Shown here one piece after another: positions 22,040 through 35,276 of a DNA stretch of 64,000 bases. Both the position numbers and the translations under genes were made by a program. Position 1 is the first letter of the stretch. Each line of letters opens with the position of its first letter. The notes below the pieces were generated by a model, which saw only the letters and a list, made by a program, of their open reading frames with translations, was not told where the DNA came from and ran no database searches. The DNA is from Diphasiastrum complanatum (taxonomy: Eukaryota > Streptophyta > Lycopodiopsida > Lycopodiales > Lycopodiaceae): contig CM055095.1 in NCBI GenBank assembly GCA_029204225.1, positions 29,146,845-29,210,844 on the forward strand, written 5' to 3'.

Positions 22040-22540
22040 TCCAAGAGCAGAATATGCATCCACCTTTCTCTCCTCCGAAATTTGTCAATCTCTCTCTAGA
22101 ATGTGCACTCTCTTCTCTCTTAAGAATGCACATTCTCTCTTCTCTCTCCATAATACACATTCTCTCTCCACTTTCTCACCTAACATTACGTTGTGGAAGG
22201 CTCGAGGGCCTCGAGCCTTTCGTGCAGGTCAGGGTTATGCCCTTGGGCAAGGGCCCTCCCTGCACGGAAGGCTCTCAGATGGGGCCTTCCACTCCCATAA
22301 TGCCAGGTGCTCCGGTTTCTTTTGTATTTTAGATGCATCTTCAAGGCCAAAATATACATCCACTTTTCTCTCTCCTCTTGAATATGCTATACTCTCTCTG
22401 AAATGTGCATTTTCTCTTCACCCTCATATATGAGCATTATGTAGTGGAAAGCTCGAGGGCCTCGGGCCTTCCGTGCAAGTTGGGACCCTCCTTGGAGGGG
22501 GCCCTCCCCCAAAGTTCTCACACACAAACTCTTACGGTGC
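22040..22540. repeat. GC-rich degenerate duplication with hairpin potential
   Basis: Two diverged copies of one unit: about 22050-22320 and about 22345-22535. Each has TCTC-rich text with repeated AATGTGCA, then a GGAAGGCTCGAGGGCCTCG block, then a GGGCCCTCC block. Copy 1 has the 19-bp palindrome GGCTCGAGGGCCTCGAGCC (22199-22217) and an inverted repeat 22216-22228 / 22259-22271. It is non-coding and lies about 0.8 kb upstream of the gene start. Confidence 0.7.
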
Positions 22541-23059
22541 CCACATGATCACTGCGCAGCTGGAAACCTAGCGCTTGCCCACACGCCATGTGGAGTGCCC
22601 ATCGCCCAACCCCACACACCTCTCTAACGGTGTTCTGAGGTAAACAAAGCAGCTTGTGGGAAAGCCATTGTGGGCCCATTTTCTCCTCCAAAAGGAGCCT
22701 TTTTCCTTTGCATTGTTCTTCATAGTGCTCGGAAAAGCTCTTTTAAGTTATCATAAAAAAACTTGCATTTTGTAAAACTTCTCAGTTTTTTGAATACTTA
22801 CACCTATAAAAAGGTATATATGCTTATATATAAAATTGTCAGACATTTTATGATGTTGACTCGTCAATTTCATTTCTATAGTTTGCCGATTTCCTCGAGT
22901 ACTGGTTCTTTTGACCTCCAAAATCCACCTAACTCTAATGATGGGAACCGATAACCAAGCTGATTGTGAGTTTGGTTGTGGTTACCAGAACCTACGCTGA
23001 GGCGGGCTTAGGCGCATAGCCAACCAATTCATGCTCCAAATGGTCGAAGAGGGCATAGG

Positions 23060-23060
23060 T

Positions 23061-23108
<48 letters not shown>

Positions 23109-23220
23109 CATAACTCTCCCACAGGCGCGCACGCGCACGCACACACACACACGTTCTCTCTCCCTCACTCTCTCTCTCTCTCACACACACACCCACACGC
23201 ACACGCATACTCTCTCTCCA
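23060..23220. repeat. CT/CA microsatellites in the promoter region
   Basis: Two successive CT-then-CA tracts (23060-23105 and about 23124-23220) lie 140-300 bp upstream of the start codon of the fucosyltransferase-like gene. Pyrimidine-rich tracts are common around plant transcription starts. Confidence 0.9.
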
Positions 23221-23265
23221 CAGTTCATTTCGGACTACTGCACAAAAGTATGCCTCTGCGATCCA

Positions 23266-23273
23266 TATAAATA
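23266..23273 (+). promoter_or_regulatory. candidate TATA box
   Basis: TATAAATA lies 86 bp upstream of the ATG at 23359, leaving room for a short leader. The leader is pyrimidine-rich (GATCTCTTCATTCCTCCTC). No transcript evidence is available here. Confidence 0.5.
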
Positions 23274-23358
23274 TGTTTGTGTGTTTTAGAACGTCAATTG
23301 AGTTGTACTACTCTATGATGTCTGACGCATTCGATCTCTTCATTCCTCCTCATTTGCA

Positions 23359-23750
23359 ATGATTGCAATGGCTTCGTTAAGGTCCTGGAAACCCTCTTGC
23401 ATTTCTGATAATTTACTTCACTCTAAAGCTCGCCTTGAGATCAAACGTTTTTCTCTAATTTCGCTTCCCTCAGGTCGCAGATTCACATTTTTCATGCTAC
23501 TTCTTTGCGTGGGATCTCTAATTACAGTGGCAAGTTTTAGGGCGTCACATAACTATGCTCTTCATCTTCAAGTTGGATCAGCTGCTGCTAGTAAGGGATC
23601 GAGCTCGGGAGCTCAGAAGAATAGCCTAAAATACTTATATTGGGGAGAGGGCATTGATTGCCCTGGAAAGCATTGTACCAACTGTGGTGGCCTTGGGCAT
23701 CAAGAATCAAGCTTACGTTGTGCCCTGGAAGAGGCTCTTGTACTTAACAG
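23359..23750 (+). CDS. exon 1, O-fucosyltransferase-like gene
   Basis: Codes residues 1-130 plus two bases of Arg131. It starts MIAMASLRSWKP; a second Met at residue 4 is an alternative start. RRFTFFMLLLCVGSLITVAS is the single hydrophobic anchor, preceded by basic residues. The exon ends LEEALVLNR at donor AACAG|GTAGGC. The conserved cysteine block (IDCPGKHCTNCGGLGHQESS) lies here. Confidence 0.92.
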
Positions 23751-26700
23751 GTAGGCTTATCTCCAGTTTCACGGCCATACTCTTCTTAGAGCGTGTATGT
23801 TTTGTAAGAATATGGTTGAAAATCTGTATTGTTTACTCTGGATGCATGATGTGTGCAACAATTATCACGTAGAGACCCAATTGTGTGTCTTGATGATCTT
23901 GTTAAACTCAGTGTTTCTACCAACTTACAGATGATTGGGATGTGGTTAAGCCTCATAGTTGGCATCACTTAGTGCTGATTTCGTAACTTTCAAGATCGGG
24001 AAGTTTTGCCATAAAAAGGATTATCCTTACAACTTTGGGCTCTTTCACAAACAAGGACTTTGACAAAGGAAAGATTCCACTTAATTGCTATGACAAGGTT
24101 GCACTGAACTTGTGTGCTACTTCTTGGGGGGTTATGACTACCTATTGAAACTATTAGGCTTGATATCCCTTCTCTGCGGAGGATAGAGGAATTAGGTCGA
24201 AACAAGTTGATGCTTGTTATTTTCAGCTATAGAATGTAGGAAGCTTGATCTTTTACACCCCTTCAATAATTGCTAATGTTGAAGTTGATTGTTTTGCTGG
24301 CTTGGACCAAAGTGGAACTACGCATCTAGTATAATTTTGTTCAACCAGCAGAAATTTGATGACCTAGGCTGATTATTATTCTCTCTATGAAAATATGAAA
24401 GTTAATGTTGATGGCACCTACTTTTGGGTGCTATTGACATGAGTTTGGATACTTTGTCATGTAGCTTTTTTTTTTTCAAGAATGAAGTACAAGGTGATGA
24501 TACATTCTTACTCTACATTGTGGTTGTGGTTCTACAACCAAATCTATATAAAGCTTTAGTTTCCAATGAGTGATGGCTCACTTTGATTCGATAAGTATTG
24601 AGGCCCGCTTTTTGCTCAAACAACATTGTTCACATTTTACGGCACATATCCAAATTGCAAAATTGCCAACTATGGTCCTTTAGTGTCCCAACCCTTACTA
24701 ACTTAATCATTAATATATTTGATGAATGATATTGCCCACTCTTTTGCTCGCATGATTAGTACCTTCAATGGTTCAACTATTGTGTTAGATAGACAATGCC
24801 TTCATCCACCAAGGGGGTCAGTTCTAAACTTCCTGGAAGCTTTCTATCAAATGAATAGTACATTAGTGATACAACCTCAATTGCTTAACACACCCAATAG
24901 ATAAGCTGGCCATCTACTTATTTGTAAAGTACATTCTCACATCGTAGATCGCTTTATAGGTATTGCATACATGTGCTAGCATAGAGAAAATGCTGCAACA
25001 ACTCTACTTTACCAAACATTAATAAAAACTATGTCAATTGCTGAAACTAAAAATTAGATGAATAATCGTATACAATTGATTCGCAATGCAACATCCCCCC
25101 CCCAAGTGTCTTTATCCCTAAAGATGGGATAGTAGATAAGAAAACATTCTAACAATTTTCTCTTGATTCTCAAGTTGCTTAAAGAACATGTTGATTTTCT
25201 CGTTGAATCAAATACTTAGAAACTTCTTATTTTGTAAGTTTACTTATTCGTGTTTGTAGAATAGCTTTATGCTCAAAATTGCCAAGATTAGTAGCTTTCC
25301 ATATAGTTTTAGCAAGTGACATATTGTCAGTCAATGCCACATGGTCCTTCAATTGACTAACTTAGAAAAAAGGATGAATACACTACCATTGGGTAATTGT
25401 GACTTTTTAACACACCATTGACTTTCTCAAATTTTTTTAAGGACTATAAAATTGCGAAGTTATTTGAAGTTATTTACTAGAGGTAATTTTCTTGGTCTCA
25501 CCCTCCATCTTTGCAAGCCCGTTTCCCAATTTACTACCGTCGCCTCTCCTTTACATGGCTTGTTGAAAAAAGATGCGCCTTTTGCTTGCAGTCTTGATTG
25601 CCAATTGGCTTTTGATACCCTTGAGACCCTACTTACATCAACACCTATCATTTGTCTTCCCAATTTTGACCAACATTTTACTGTTGAGATTGATGCTAGC
25701 TCCATGGGTTTAGGAGCCTTGTTATGTCAGGCGCTTGGTGTTCTCGCTTACGAGTCCCGACGCTTTGTTCGTACGAGCAATGTTATTCTACCCATGAGAA
25801 AGAGCTTCTTGCCATTATATTCGCTTTGAAGAAGTCGCATCATTACCTTTATTGTGTTTCCTTTAACATTCTCACTGATCATTAGTCTCTATGCTACCTC
25901 TTCACTCAAAAGGACCTTAGTGATTGTCACTATCATTGGCTCCAATTTCTCTAGTCTTTTCATTTCGATATCCATTATAAACTTGGCAAAGGTATTCTTG
26001 TTGTTGATGCTTTGTCTCACTTACCTGCTAATACATACAATATTACTACTTCACCTCTAGAATGAGGATCGAAGGTGAGTAAAGGAACCAAGGATATGTC
26101 AGCAGCATGAAAATACTAGCACCAACTATTAAATGGTGAGCTTGGGTATGCACAACAACCATGAAGTCGCATGGACAAATGATAGACTAGAACCGAAAAA
26201 CTCATCGGGCAGAGCCTTAGTATCACATGTGATGACAAGCTCAACCATTGGAAATATATCCCTTGAAGCAATAAAATCATCATTAGGAATCGTAGGAAGT
26301 ACAGTGGCAACTGAAGCAATTGGCATAAGGAAATAGTAGCATCAATTGAGCCGAGAAGATAACCAAAATACCGTTGCTGCACCAAATGAAGGTAACCATG
26401 CCAAACCATGTGAAGTGACCATGTAGCTCGTAGCAACCAAGCATGCCATATATCCGTAAGTAGCAATGGAGCAAAATATGTAAATATGACCCAACATGCT
26501 TGTAAGGACAAAAAATGTCCAGCCCAAGTGATCTAGAGAAACTAGGGATGGTTGTGATCAACAATCCAAGAAACAGACAAAGAACAATAGGCAGGAACAA
26601 CAACATAAATATATCTGCACCAACGAAAGATAGTAACATCAGAAGACTGGCATCAAGTAGGAGGATCATAAGAAGCACAACAACTATGCAATATCACTGG

Positions 26701-29700
26701 ACACCAAGCTATACGTAACAATCAAGAAACATGAAACGTAAGGAGATCGTCTTGACAAACAATAGCTAGAATGGACATATGTGCATTGATAAGGTCGAGA
26801 GCCCAAGGCATACATAAGGCCCATGAATCTATAATCTTAACATGCCAAGGAATCTGTAATGTCCATGAGTGTAAAGCATCATTTAGAAAAACGTGATCCA
26901 TAAGCGTAGTAGCAAAACCTAAATGTAATGACAGAGGAACTAGTCGATAAACTTTGGCCTAAATACTCATATAGATGAACTTCATGTGGACATGCAATAT
27001 AGATAGGTGCTACTAACCGAGCTTTATAAAACCCATTGCAGGAAGCATAGAAAACTGATGGAGGATTAGGTAACCCATCTGAAGTATCTGCTAATGAAAT
27101 CCCAGAGGAATCATCATGAACATTGCGTCAAAAAAAAGTGTAAGCCCGTACCAATGTTGAAGATACCTCAACAGCCATGGAACCAGTATCGGGAATGTTA
27201 GCAACATCGGAAACCATTGGAATAAGCGAAGTAATCGAACCATTGGAATTAGGAATAGCATTCAAACAATGCTCAAGCTCAGCGGAGATAGTAGAACAAG
27301 AATGAGCAAACACTCAACTACAACATCAAGCGTCGTCTTAGCATCGACCTATGTCTCCTAATTAAGCACTACACTTGGAATATCTTGAGAATCATGTAGT
27401 AGTGGAGCCATAGAAATAATAAGATCACGTACAAAGGCATTCTCGTCTCGATTTGGAGTTTCATAAGAAAAATGAAATTTTTTAGGTTCCGTTCTGGAAC
27501 AGAACTAAGAACGTGCAACTATTGTCTGGAGCAACAAATAGTTATGAAATTTTTAGTTATCTGATCTATACAGAATTCTTCTAATTAAAGCAAGCTCACT
27601 GTAGTATGAACTGAACATGCTTGACATGGTTGTAATTGGTCAGAAATTCATGTTTCAGAAGTGATTTGTAATATGAAAAAAACAATACTTTTTTGTAGAA
27701 GCAAATTTAATATAACAAGCTTACAATGGGTGATTGTTGAACTAAAAAAAGGCAAGTCAGATCTTGTTAGACAATTAGAACATTGACATTTGAAGATGGG
27801 TTCAACGAGCAGATATTGAGGCATTTCCCTGGTTAAAATGTTGCTGCATGGGCAACACAACTTCGCCCATGTGCATGATTCATTATAAGAAAGTTTGTTG
27901 TGTCATTTGGATTGCCATGATGTTTCGTTGTTGTTCAACTTGTTTCCTTAACATTTTGAAGTATCTTATTTTCAATCTTTTTAACAGGTTTTAGAATCCT
28001 CCAAGGTAGTTGGATTGCTGAGACTTACCTCCACACTTTCACAAAGTCATTGTAAAAAATTTTGAAAATAATTTTTGTTGTGATTTTATGTGACTGAAGA
28101 TGTGATACTGTATTAGGAACAGTACTCGGGCTTAAGTAGGGTTTCCCTTGATAGATCATAGTGTCAATGGGATATTCATCTCTTATCTATGCATGTCTCA
28201 AACTTGAAAGTTGGTTAAATTGAACAAGAATGTGCTGCATGTGGACGCATGCGTGTGCATGCATGTTGGATTTTGGGCAATCAAGTAAGTTTTAGGAAGT
28301 CTTGTAATTTTTCTCTCTTGCATCATTCTTTTGGTGAGATTGCTTGTTACTTGTCTTAGTTTGAAAGTTTGCAAAGCCCTGTGAGTATACTTATATTTGA
28401 TAATGGCATATTCCAGGACCTTTGTGTTACCTTCAAGCATATGCATCATTGCAATGCACAATGACAAAGGACTCATAAGCAGGAACCATGACAACGTTGA
28501 AAAGAAAAGGTACCAATGCTCTGCACGATGCTCTCATGAATGTTATGATATCAATTGTAATGTTAAATTGAATTCAATTTCTAGAAAGCATGACAATGAG
28601 AAGGCAATATAATTGCTGTAAATTTGGATTTGATTTATTGTGTCATAGTATTATATATGAAAAGGGTTTGTTCTGTAGAACAAGTTTCCATTGCTGCTTG
28701 CTAAAATTTGCTTGATAACATTGATTCCAAAAGGCAAACACTTTGTTTGTCATAACTTATTGATTGAAAAATGCTACAAAATGGTTTGGGGGTAAATTTT
28801 TCGTATGTGGCAGGTGTTAGTAGATATCTTTAATAGCTGAATCAAATACTCTGTGGATTTGTGCCCTTAATTTATACCTCTTATAGTTTCTTCTTTCACT
28901 AGTCGTAATTGTTATTTTATGTTGATGGTTATCACTCTTAAGTACGACTCATTCATTTCTCCTTTTTGTTTGGACTCTAGATTTTAGTGTGATGTTCATT
29001 TTTTAGTTTGATGACTGCGTGTTCATAAAGTAAAGAAGGACGCGACGAATGTAACGAGCCGCTTTATTATAATCAGAATTTCAGATTCATGTTCATTGTT
29101 TCTTGTCTACACTAAATTCCGCTGTCAATTATAATAGGATTAATGCACCTAAATTGGACCATCCTGCACCCAAAACAGTCAGCAAACTACACAGTAAAAA
29201 TGCTCTTAATCAGAGCTTTCATCTGATATCCATATTGCAACCAAAAAAAAGAACTAAAAAAAAAACGTTCTTGGAATTTTCTGGAAAATTTTAGAAAGCC
29301 GTTTCTGAACCGCATTTCTGACCGCGATTCTGAAACGCGTTTCAGAAACGAGCTGCATCTATGCAAGTACCAAGCTAATCAAAAAGGTCATCCATATGAG
29401 ATATGGCTGGATAGTCAACTTGTTCAAGGCTCGGTAGTCAATAATACAAAGGCACTTAGTACCATCTTTTTTGTTAACAAGAAGAACAGGGGCACCAAAA
29501 GGACTATGGGTTGGAACAATAAGGCCCTGACGTAAAAGTGGGGAAATCTGGAGTTGGACCTCATCACGTTCAACTTTAGACATACGGTAAGGGGGAGGGG
29601 AGAGAGGAGCTGAACTAGGACGTAAATCAATATGGTGGTTCACATTACGTGATGGTGGTAGAGATGTAGGTTTCAGAAAGACGTGAGCATACTGGTGTAA

Positions 29701-32700
29701 TAAATCAGAAATCACCTCGGGTACAAGAGCCGGAGCTAGCATAGCAGAAGTAGCAACTGAAGTACTTTGAACACATAAAAGAGTGGCACAATGAGCCTTC
29801 AACAGGCTGCGCATAAAATGCCTCCCACTATCCAGCTGGTAATCCCCCTGAGAATCAATGCCAACAAGTGAACGGGTGATAGTACCATGTATGAAAGTAA
29901 GTGTCTGCTGAGTCAAATCCAATGTAATTGCACCAAGTGAAGCAAATGAATCAGCACCAAGGATGAGATCATAGCGCTCCATAGGAAGAATGTAAAAGTC
30001 CGCCTGTCCAGTAAATCCCCCAATACGGTAGTCCAATCCCTGAAACATTTGAGAACTGGTAAAAGAATGAGAACTGGCAACCTCAACACTAAGAGTCTGT
30101 GGAGCCGGAATAGGTGAAGCATGAATTCGACTGGAAATATAACTGTTGATAAAGGAATGAGTACTGCACGTGTCGACCAAAGCAATATACTCTCCCTGTA
30201 ATGCGCACACTTAACCGAATAGAGCAAGGACCAGGACGCCCAGCCCAATTATCATAAGCAAGTTGATCATGGCAGGTAGTGGGAAGTGTCTCAGTTCAGG
30301 AGTAGGGTCAGGCTCATCAAGGATCTGGATATAAATATCAGACTCATCGACATCAACGTCCATAGAAAACAACAGGAGCAGAAGGAGGCTGACGACAATC
30401 ACGGGCAAAGTGATCGGGACTCTTACACGAAAGCAGAGACACTTTTGCTGGATTTTAGCGAACTCTGCAACAGTGTAATGACAGACAAAAGCAGGTCGAG
30501 GTATAGAAGGGCGTGATGAAGAAGAAGGTATAACAGGAGAAGAGGTAGGAGAGGAAACAACAGAATTAGAAGGGGCAGGTATGCTAGTAGAACAAGGACG
30601 GGAAAAGTTAGAAAAAGTAGTCTCAAGATATTTATGTTGTAATGTAGTAGCAAGTGATATAGCATCAGAAACTAATAGAGGTTTGGTTACCAATTACCTC
30701 TCCTCTTTAGTATTCACTTACCATGGCATGGGGGTGAAGCTCTTGGGGTCTGATCTCGAGGTTCTACTTGGTTGGGCGGTTTGGCTCCATAGTGTCCTCT
30801 ATGGTGTATTGTAAGCTAGATCTTGATGTGATACTCATAGTGGTATCAGAGCCTTGGCTTACAACAATCAGGAGGTGGAGCTACCAAATTCTCGAATTCA
30901 ACTTTTGACTTGCTTTTTCCTGCTTTTTGGGTAGGAGATTGCTGCTTTTCCTTCTTGGTGGTGGAATTGAGATCCAAATAAGTTGTTTCTCGGGCTTATT
31001 ATCATTCCATGGATTGTTTGAAGCTGTTCTGAGACTTGGGAGCAAGGAAAACAGCCTGTGGTGGTCGAACTTGAGTCTAAAAAGCTGGAAAAAAGTGATT
31101 CTTTCAGTGTTTTTTGAGCTTTCTTGGGGGTTTGAAGCCTTGACCACCTGAACCAATGAGTTTTGAGCTGTCTATTGGTCGTTTTCAAAATTGTTTAAGC
31201 TCCGACCCCTGGTTTGGTTGTTTGTAGCTTTCGAAGCAATTCCGGCTTGAAAATGACTCGAAACTCCTTCAAAATCTAAGTTTCACTAGTTACGGATATC
31301 ACTTGCACCCAAAGACTTGATTCAAAGCTTCACCGGTCTCTAATAATCCCTAGAATATGTAACCCTTATTTTTTCCACCTATCCTACAGATTTCATCTCT
31401 GCTAGAGTGCAATGGGCAAGAAAAAGGAAGGATCAATTCTGTTGTAGTATAGGGAGTCCGGGACTCGATCCAATGGGGAAAGTGTGATCTAAAGGCAAAC
31501 TATGTCTCTATGGACGAGGGTGCGGCAGTTTGTCAAGTTGCCTCTGTGCTGCCCTCCTTCAGAGGATTTAAAACTACCAAATAATCCTAGAAAATGCAAG
31601 GGAAACTAACTAAATCTATTCTTACTGCGTCATGGCTGTTTGTGGGCGCCGTAGCCTTCAATGCTCTTGGCCTCTTTGGGTTCCAAGGCTTCAACGAAAG
31701 GGAAATCCTACCTACGGTGGCTTAAGGCCCGTGATATGGATCTAACACCTATTTTGTGGGCTACAACCAAGAGGGAAGGAAGAGGAGGGAGACAAACTAT
31801 GAAAGAGCTTGGAAGCCTTCTTCCTAAGCGCAAATCCATAGCTCGGCACTAAAAACCTGCATAGCAAATCTAGCAATTTCTATGGCAAGAGAGGATACTA
31901 CATACGTCTAGCGATCTAGGCATCAAGCATACATAGTAGAGAAACAAGCATCAACTCATAAAAATGAAAATACTCGCCTCACAACTCTCTCTCTTTATCT
32001 CACTTTTCCTCTCTTGAGCATTCACATAGACACAAAAATAGGAGGGAACTCAACTATTTGATTACACAAATGAATATTGAGAACAAAAATTACAATGGAT
32101 TTGGCCCTTTTATAGTTGGGTCCAAATGAATTGAAGCGGCAATTCTTGTATTGGCTCATTTCTAAACTTAATAGTCTAAGTTAAATTTTGCAAGTAACTT
32201 GACTTAGAAATGCTTTTGTTGTATTTTCTATTGAGCCATGCCACATTTCCTATTGTGCTTCGAGGCACTTTTAACCAAAAATTATTTGTTTACTCTATTT
32301 TACACTTCGAGGCGTATTTACAATATTTTGCACTTTGCGCAATACAAGTGAACCATTGGTGTTTGACTTTCATTTAATTGCATTACTTACAAAAGGGAGG
32401 CTATACAAGCCCTCCGTATTATATCTTGTGTGTTGGGTATGCACCGTACATGGCCAACAGAAGACTGTTGGTAATGCTGTATAGCGAGCGAGTGAACCTT
32501 TTTTTTTCCTATAAATTTTAGTGACGAGGTCACGTTGATGTTAATGAGGAGGGTGTCACGAATTGAGAGGTAGATATTATTATTTTTTAAAGTAATATCT
32601 TGTTTAAGAGCGTCCCTATTCACATTGGGGCAATAGGAAATTATCCTTAAATTTTGAGACAAGCATATTAACTGATTTCAAATTTTGTGTTATGCAAAAT

Positions 32701-33694
32701 AGTTGATTGTGAAATACCTTGTTCACACTATCTTCTTTCTCATTTCACTTCCAAAGTCCAGCAAAAGCAAGGAAAAGGCTATCTGACAAGAATCTCCATA
32801 ACTTTGCCAAATCTGAACCAAAGTGAGTGAAAATTGACCTAGATTGAAGCTAAGACATAGCTCTATTGATCCATAACCTTAGATCTGACCAAAAGTATAG
32901 TCATTTTCCCCCCAAAACTCATTTCACTGTTTTTGGCCCTCATTTCACTATTTTTGGCCCTCATTTCACGGTTTCTGGCCCCCATTTCATTGCTTTTTGG
33001 CTTCCATGTCATTGTTTTTGGCCCTCATTCTGGTTTTTTTTGGGTTTTTTTGGCCTTTTTGGGCATTTTTTTGGGCTGTTTTTGGAGGTGGGAACTAAAA
33101 AAAAAAATTCAATTAGTACGGTTGACCATACCAGTAAAATCTTTGTGAACTGTACAGCTTACTGTACGGTTCTGAGAACCGTGGTGAACCGCTCACGGTT
33201 CACAGATTCTATGGCTAAATCATTGAGATGATTTATATCGTCCACTATTGTTTATGTATTGCAAGTTAGATATCAATAATTAATAAAGGTTCCTTCTCAC
33301 ATGAGTTTCTATTGAGCCATCAAATTTATTGCTGTGATTTTTATGTTGCTTGTTTATTATGAAAGATTATGCTAGAAGAAAAAGTCCACGCACTAATGCA
33401 ACATTTTCTTCCTCATTGTTAGTTGGACACAGAGTAGCTGTTCAATGGAGGCATTATATGACTTGGAGTTAATTTCAAGAAAAGTGCGAGTAATCCTTGA
33501 GAACTCCAGGGAGTGGCAAGAAGCACTTCTATTTGGTGAACAAGAAGAGAATGCAATTGTGCAAGTGGAAGGAGTAAATCGTAAAGAACTAAGAGATCAA
33601 ACATATTATCGTAACGCTGTTGTCATCAAAAGGAAAGCAAGTTCACTCGCTTGGTGAGATTTTTATGACAGCTTGTCACCAATTTTATTTATTT

Positions 33695-33762
<68 letters not shown>

Positions 33763-35238
33763 TTTATTTAATGCCTTTTTCATGCCATAAGGCATATCCA
33801 ACTGAACAATACGTCAAAAGAGATGGAAACAAGACGGATTGATGTCGTCGACCAACAAAACTAAATAGATACTTTCACCTACACTTTTTTATACATAGAT
33901 GACACATTTCAGTATGAGACAGGCCAGTTACAAAAGGGCTATGCCTCATTGGTAGATTTAGAGAGACTGTGCTTCAGCTCACACATCAGAGATGTGACCG
34001 GTAAGTGCCAACTCTATGGTTGTCCTCAGCCATGTACGCAGTGGACGTATGGAGCATTGGACTGACAACCACTGACTGGGGACACATCTCATGCCTCCAA
34101 ATCCATATACGCTCTCAGATGATACGGGCTAAGCTCTTTGTACCACATCAGATTATATTAGCAGAGTTTGCTGTCCTCCCCATTCAAATTGAGGCCTTGT
34201 TCCACATTGTTACATTCATATAGCGATTGGAGGATTTCCAGGTCGGAGACATACACTATGCTGTAGCAGCTTTGTCAACATCACAACACTTACATTCAGA
34301 GGGACACTCCTCATGGTATTCCCAAGCCCGTTGTCTCCTTTCCACAGTGGGTATTCAAATTACTGACCTACCTGCTAGCACTCATCAGTACATCCGGGGC
34401 CACCTATACAGAGCATATCTTCAGAGCACTTGACAGGGTCCACTGGGGACCAAGAGCGAGCACACATTTTCTATCTCTAGATCCAGCTGGATGTCCTATA
34501 GTACGTGAATACCTGTTGGAGAATATCTCACATAGATTGTGGATAGTGATGGGTCAGTTTCGGTTTCCTCACATCAGCTAGCCATTGAGACTAGTAGATA
34601 TAGTGGCACCCTGCGGGAGGCCCGGTTCTGTAGTATGTGTGATACACATGAGTAGAGGATGAGTCACATTTCCTCTTCAGATGCCCAGCTTACTATGAGA
34701 TATGAGGTCACACTCTCTACCTTGATATCATATGAGGACTCCAAAATGTGTTGCACTGATGATTCGGCAGATGTTAGACTTGCAGATGACGAGACTGGAC
34801 ATAACTATACCCTCCTTGATACAGCTGAGCATCAAGGAGTGCCTACCCCACCGGAAACAGAGACAGGAGGTAGTCTTGAGCAATGACTCTGATGGAGAGG
34901 CTGAGATTCCAGACGCTTCTAAACACAGACGACAGAGGCAATATCGACGCCTAGAGAGACAGCCAGTTCCTAGGCCACAGTCCACCGCTCCATAGATGCA
35001 AAGACGACACCGACAGTCCACTCGGAGACAGAGGTTTGCGGCACATTCAGCGATAGTTTCACAGCATATTATAGACCAATTTTTCGAGGTTGATGGACTT
35101 TGACTGGGATATGTAGTTTGAGCTTGCACCTACTGTATCTTTTTAGCTAGTTGAGCTTTTAAGCTCCTATATGTGCACACTTGACATGTACCTTTTCTTA
35201 GTCCTATGTACCTTAGGGTATTTCAAGAACATTAATAA

Positions 35239-35276
<38 letters not shown>

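Larger units (their letters stand above)
23751..28416 (+). other. intron 1, 4666 bp
   Basis: GT at 23751 and AG at 28415-28416; phase 2. It contains a gypsy RT/RNase H relic (25452-26075) and an unidentified minus-strand stretch (26116-27330). The pieces 23760-25440 and 27340-28400 hold no recognisable gene. Confidence 0.85.
28510..33422 (+). other. intron 2, 4913 bp
   Basis: GT at 28510 and AG at 33421-33422; phase 2. It contains a gypsy LTR scrap (29018-29062), a gypsy gag-protease-RT relic (29359-30693), an LTR end with primer site (30685-30853) and a 21-bp minisatellite (32920-33025). The parts 28510-29017, 31200-32900 and 33030-33420 hold no recognised gene. Confidence 0.85.

Noticed and set aside
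23031-23270. Plus-strand 79-codon ORF just upstream of the gene
   Set aside because: It runs through the CT/CA repeats; the TATA box and the coherent exon 1 start at 23359 fit better.
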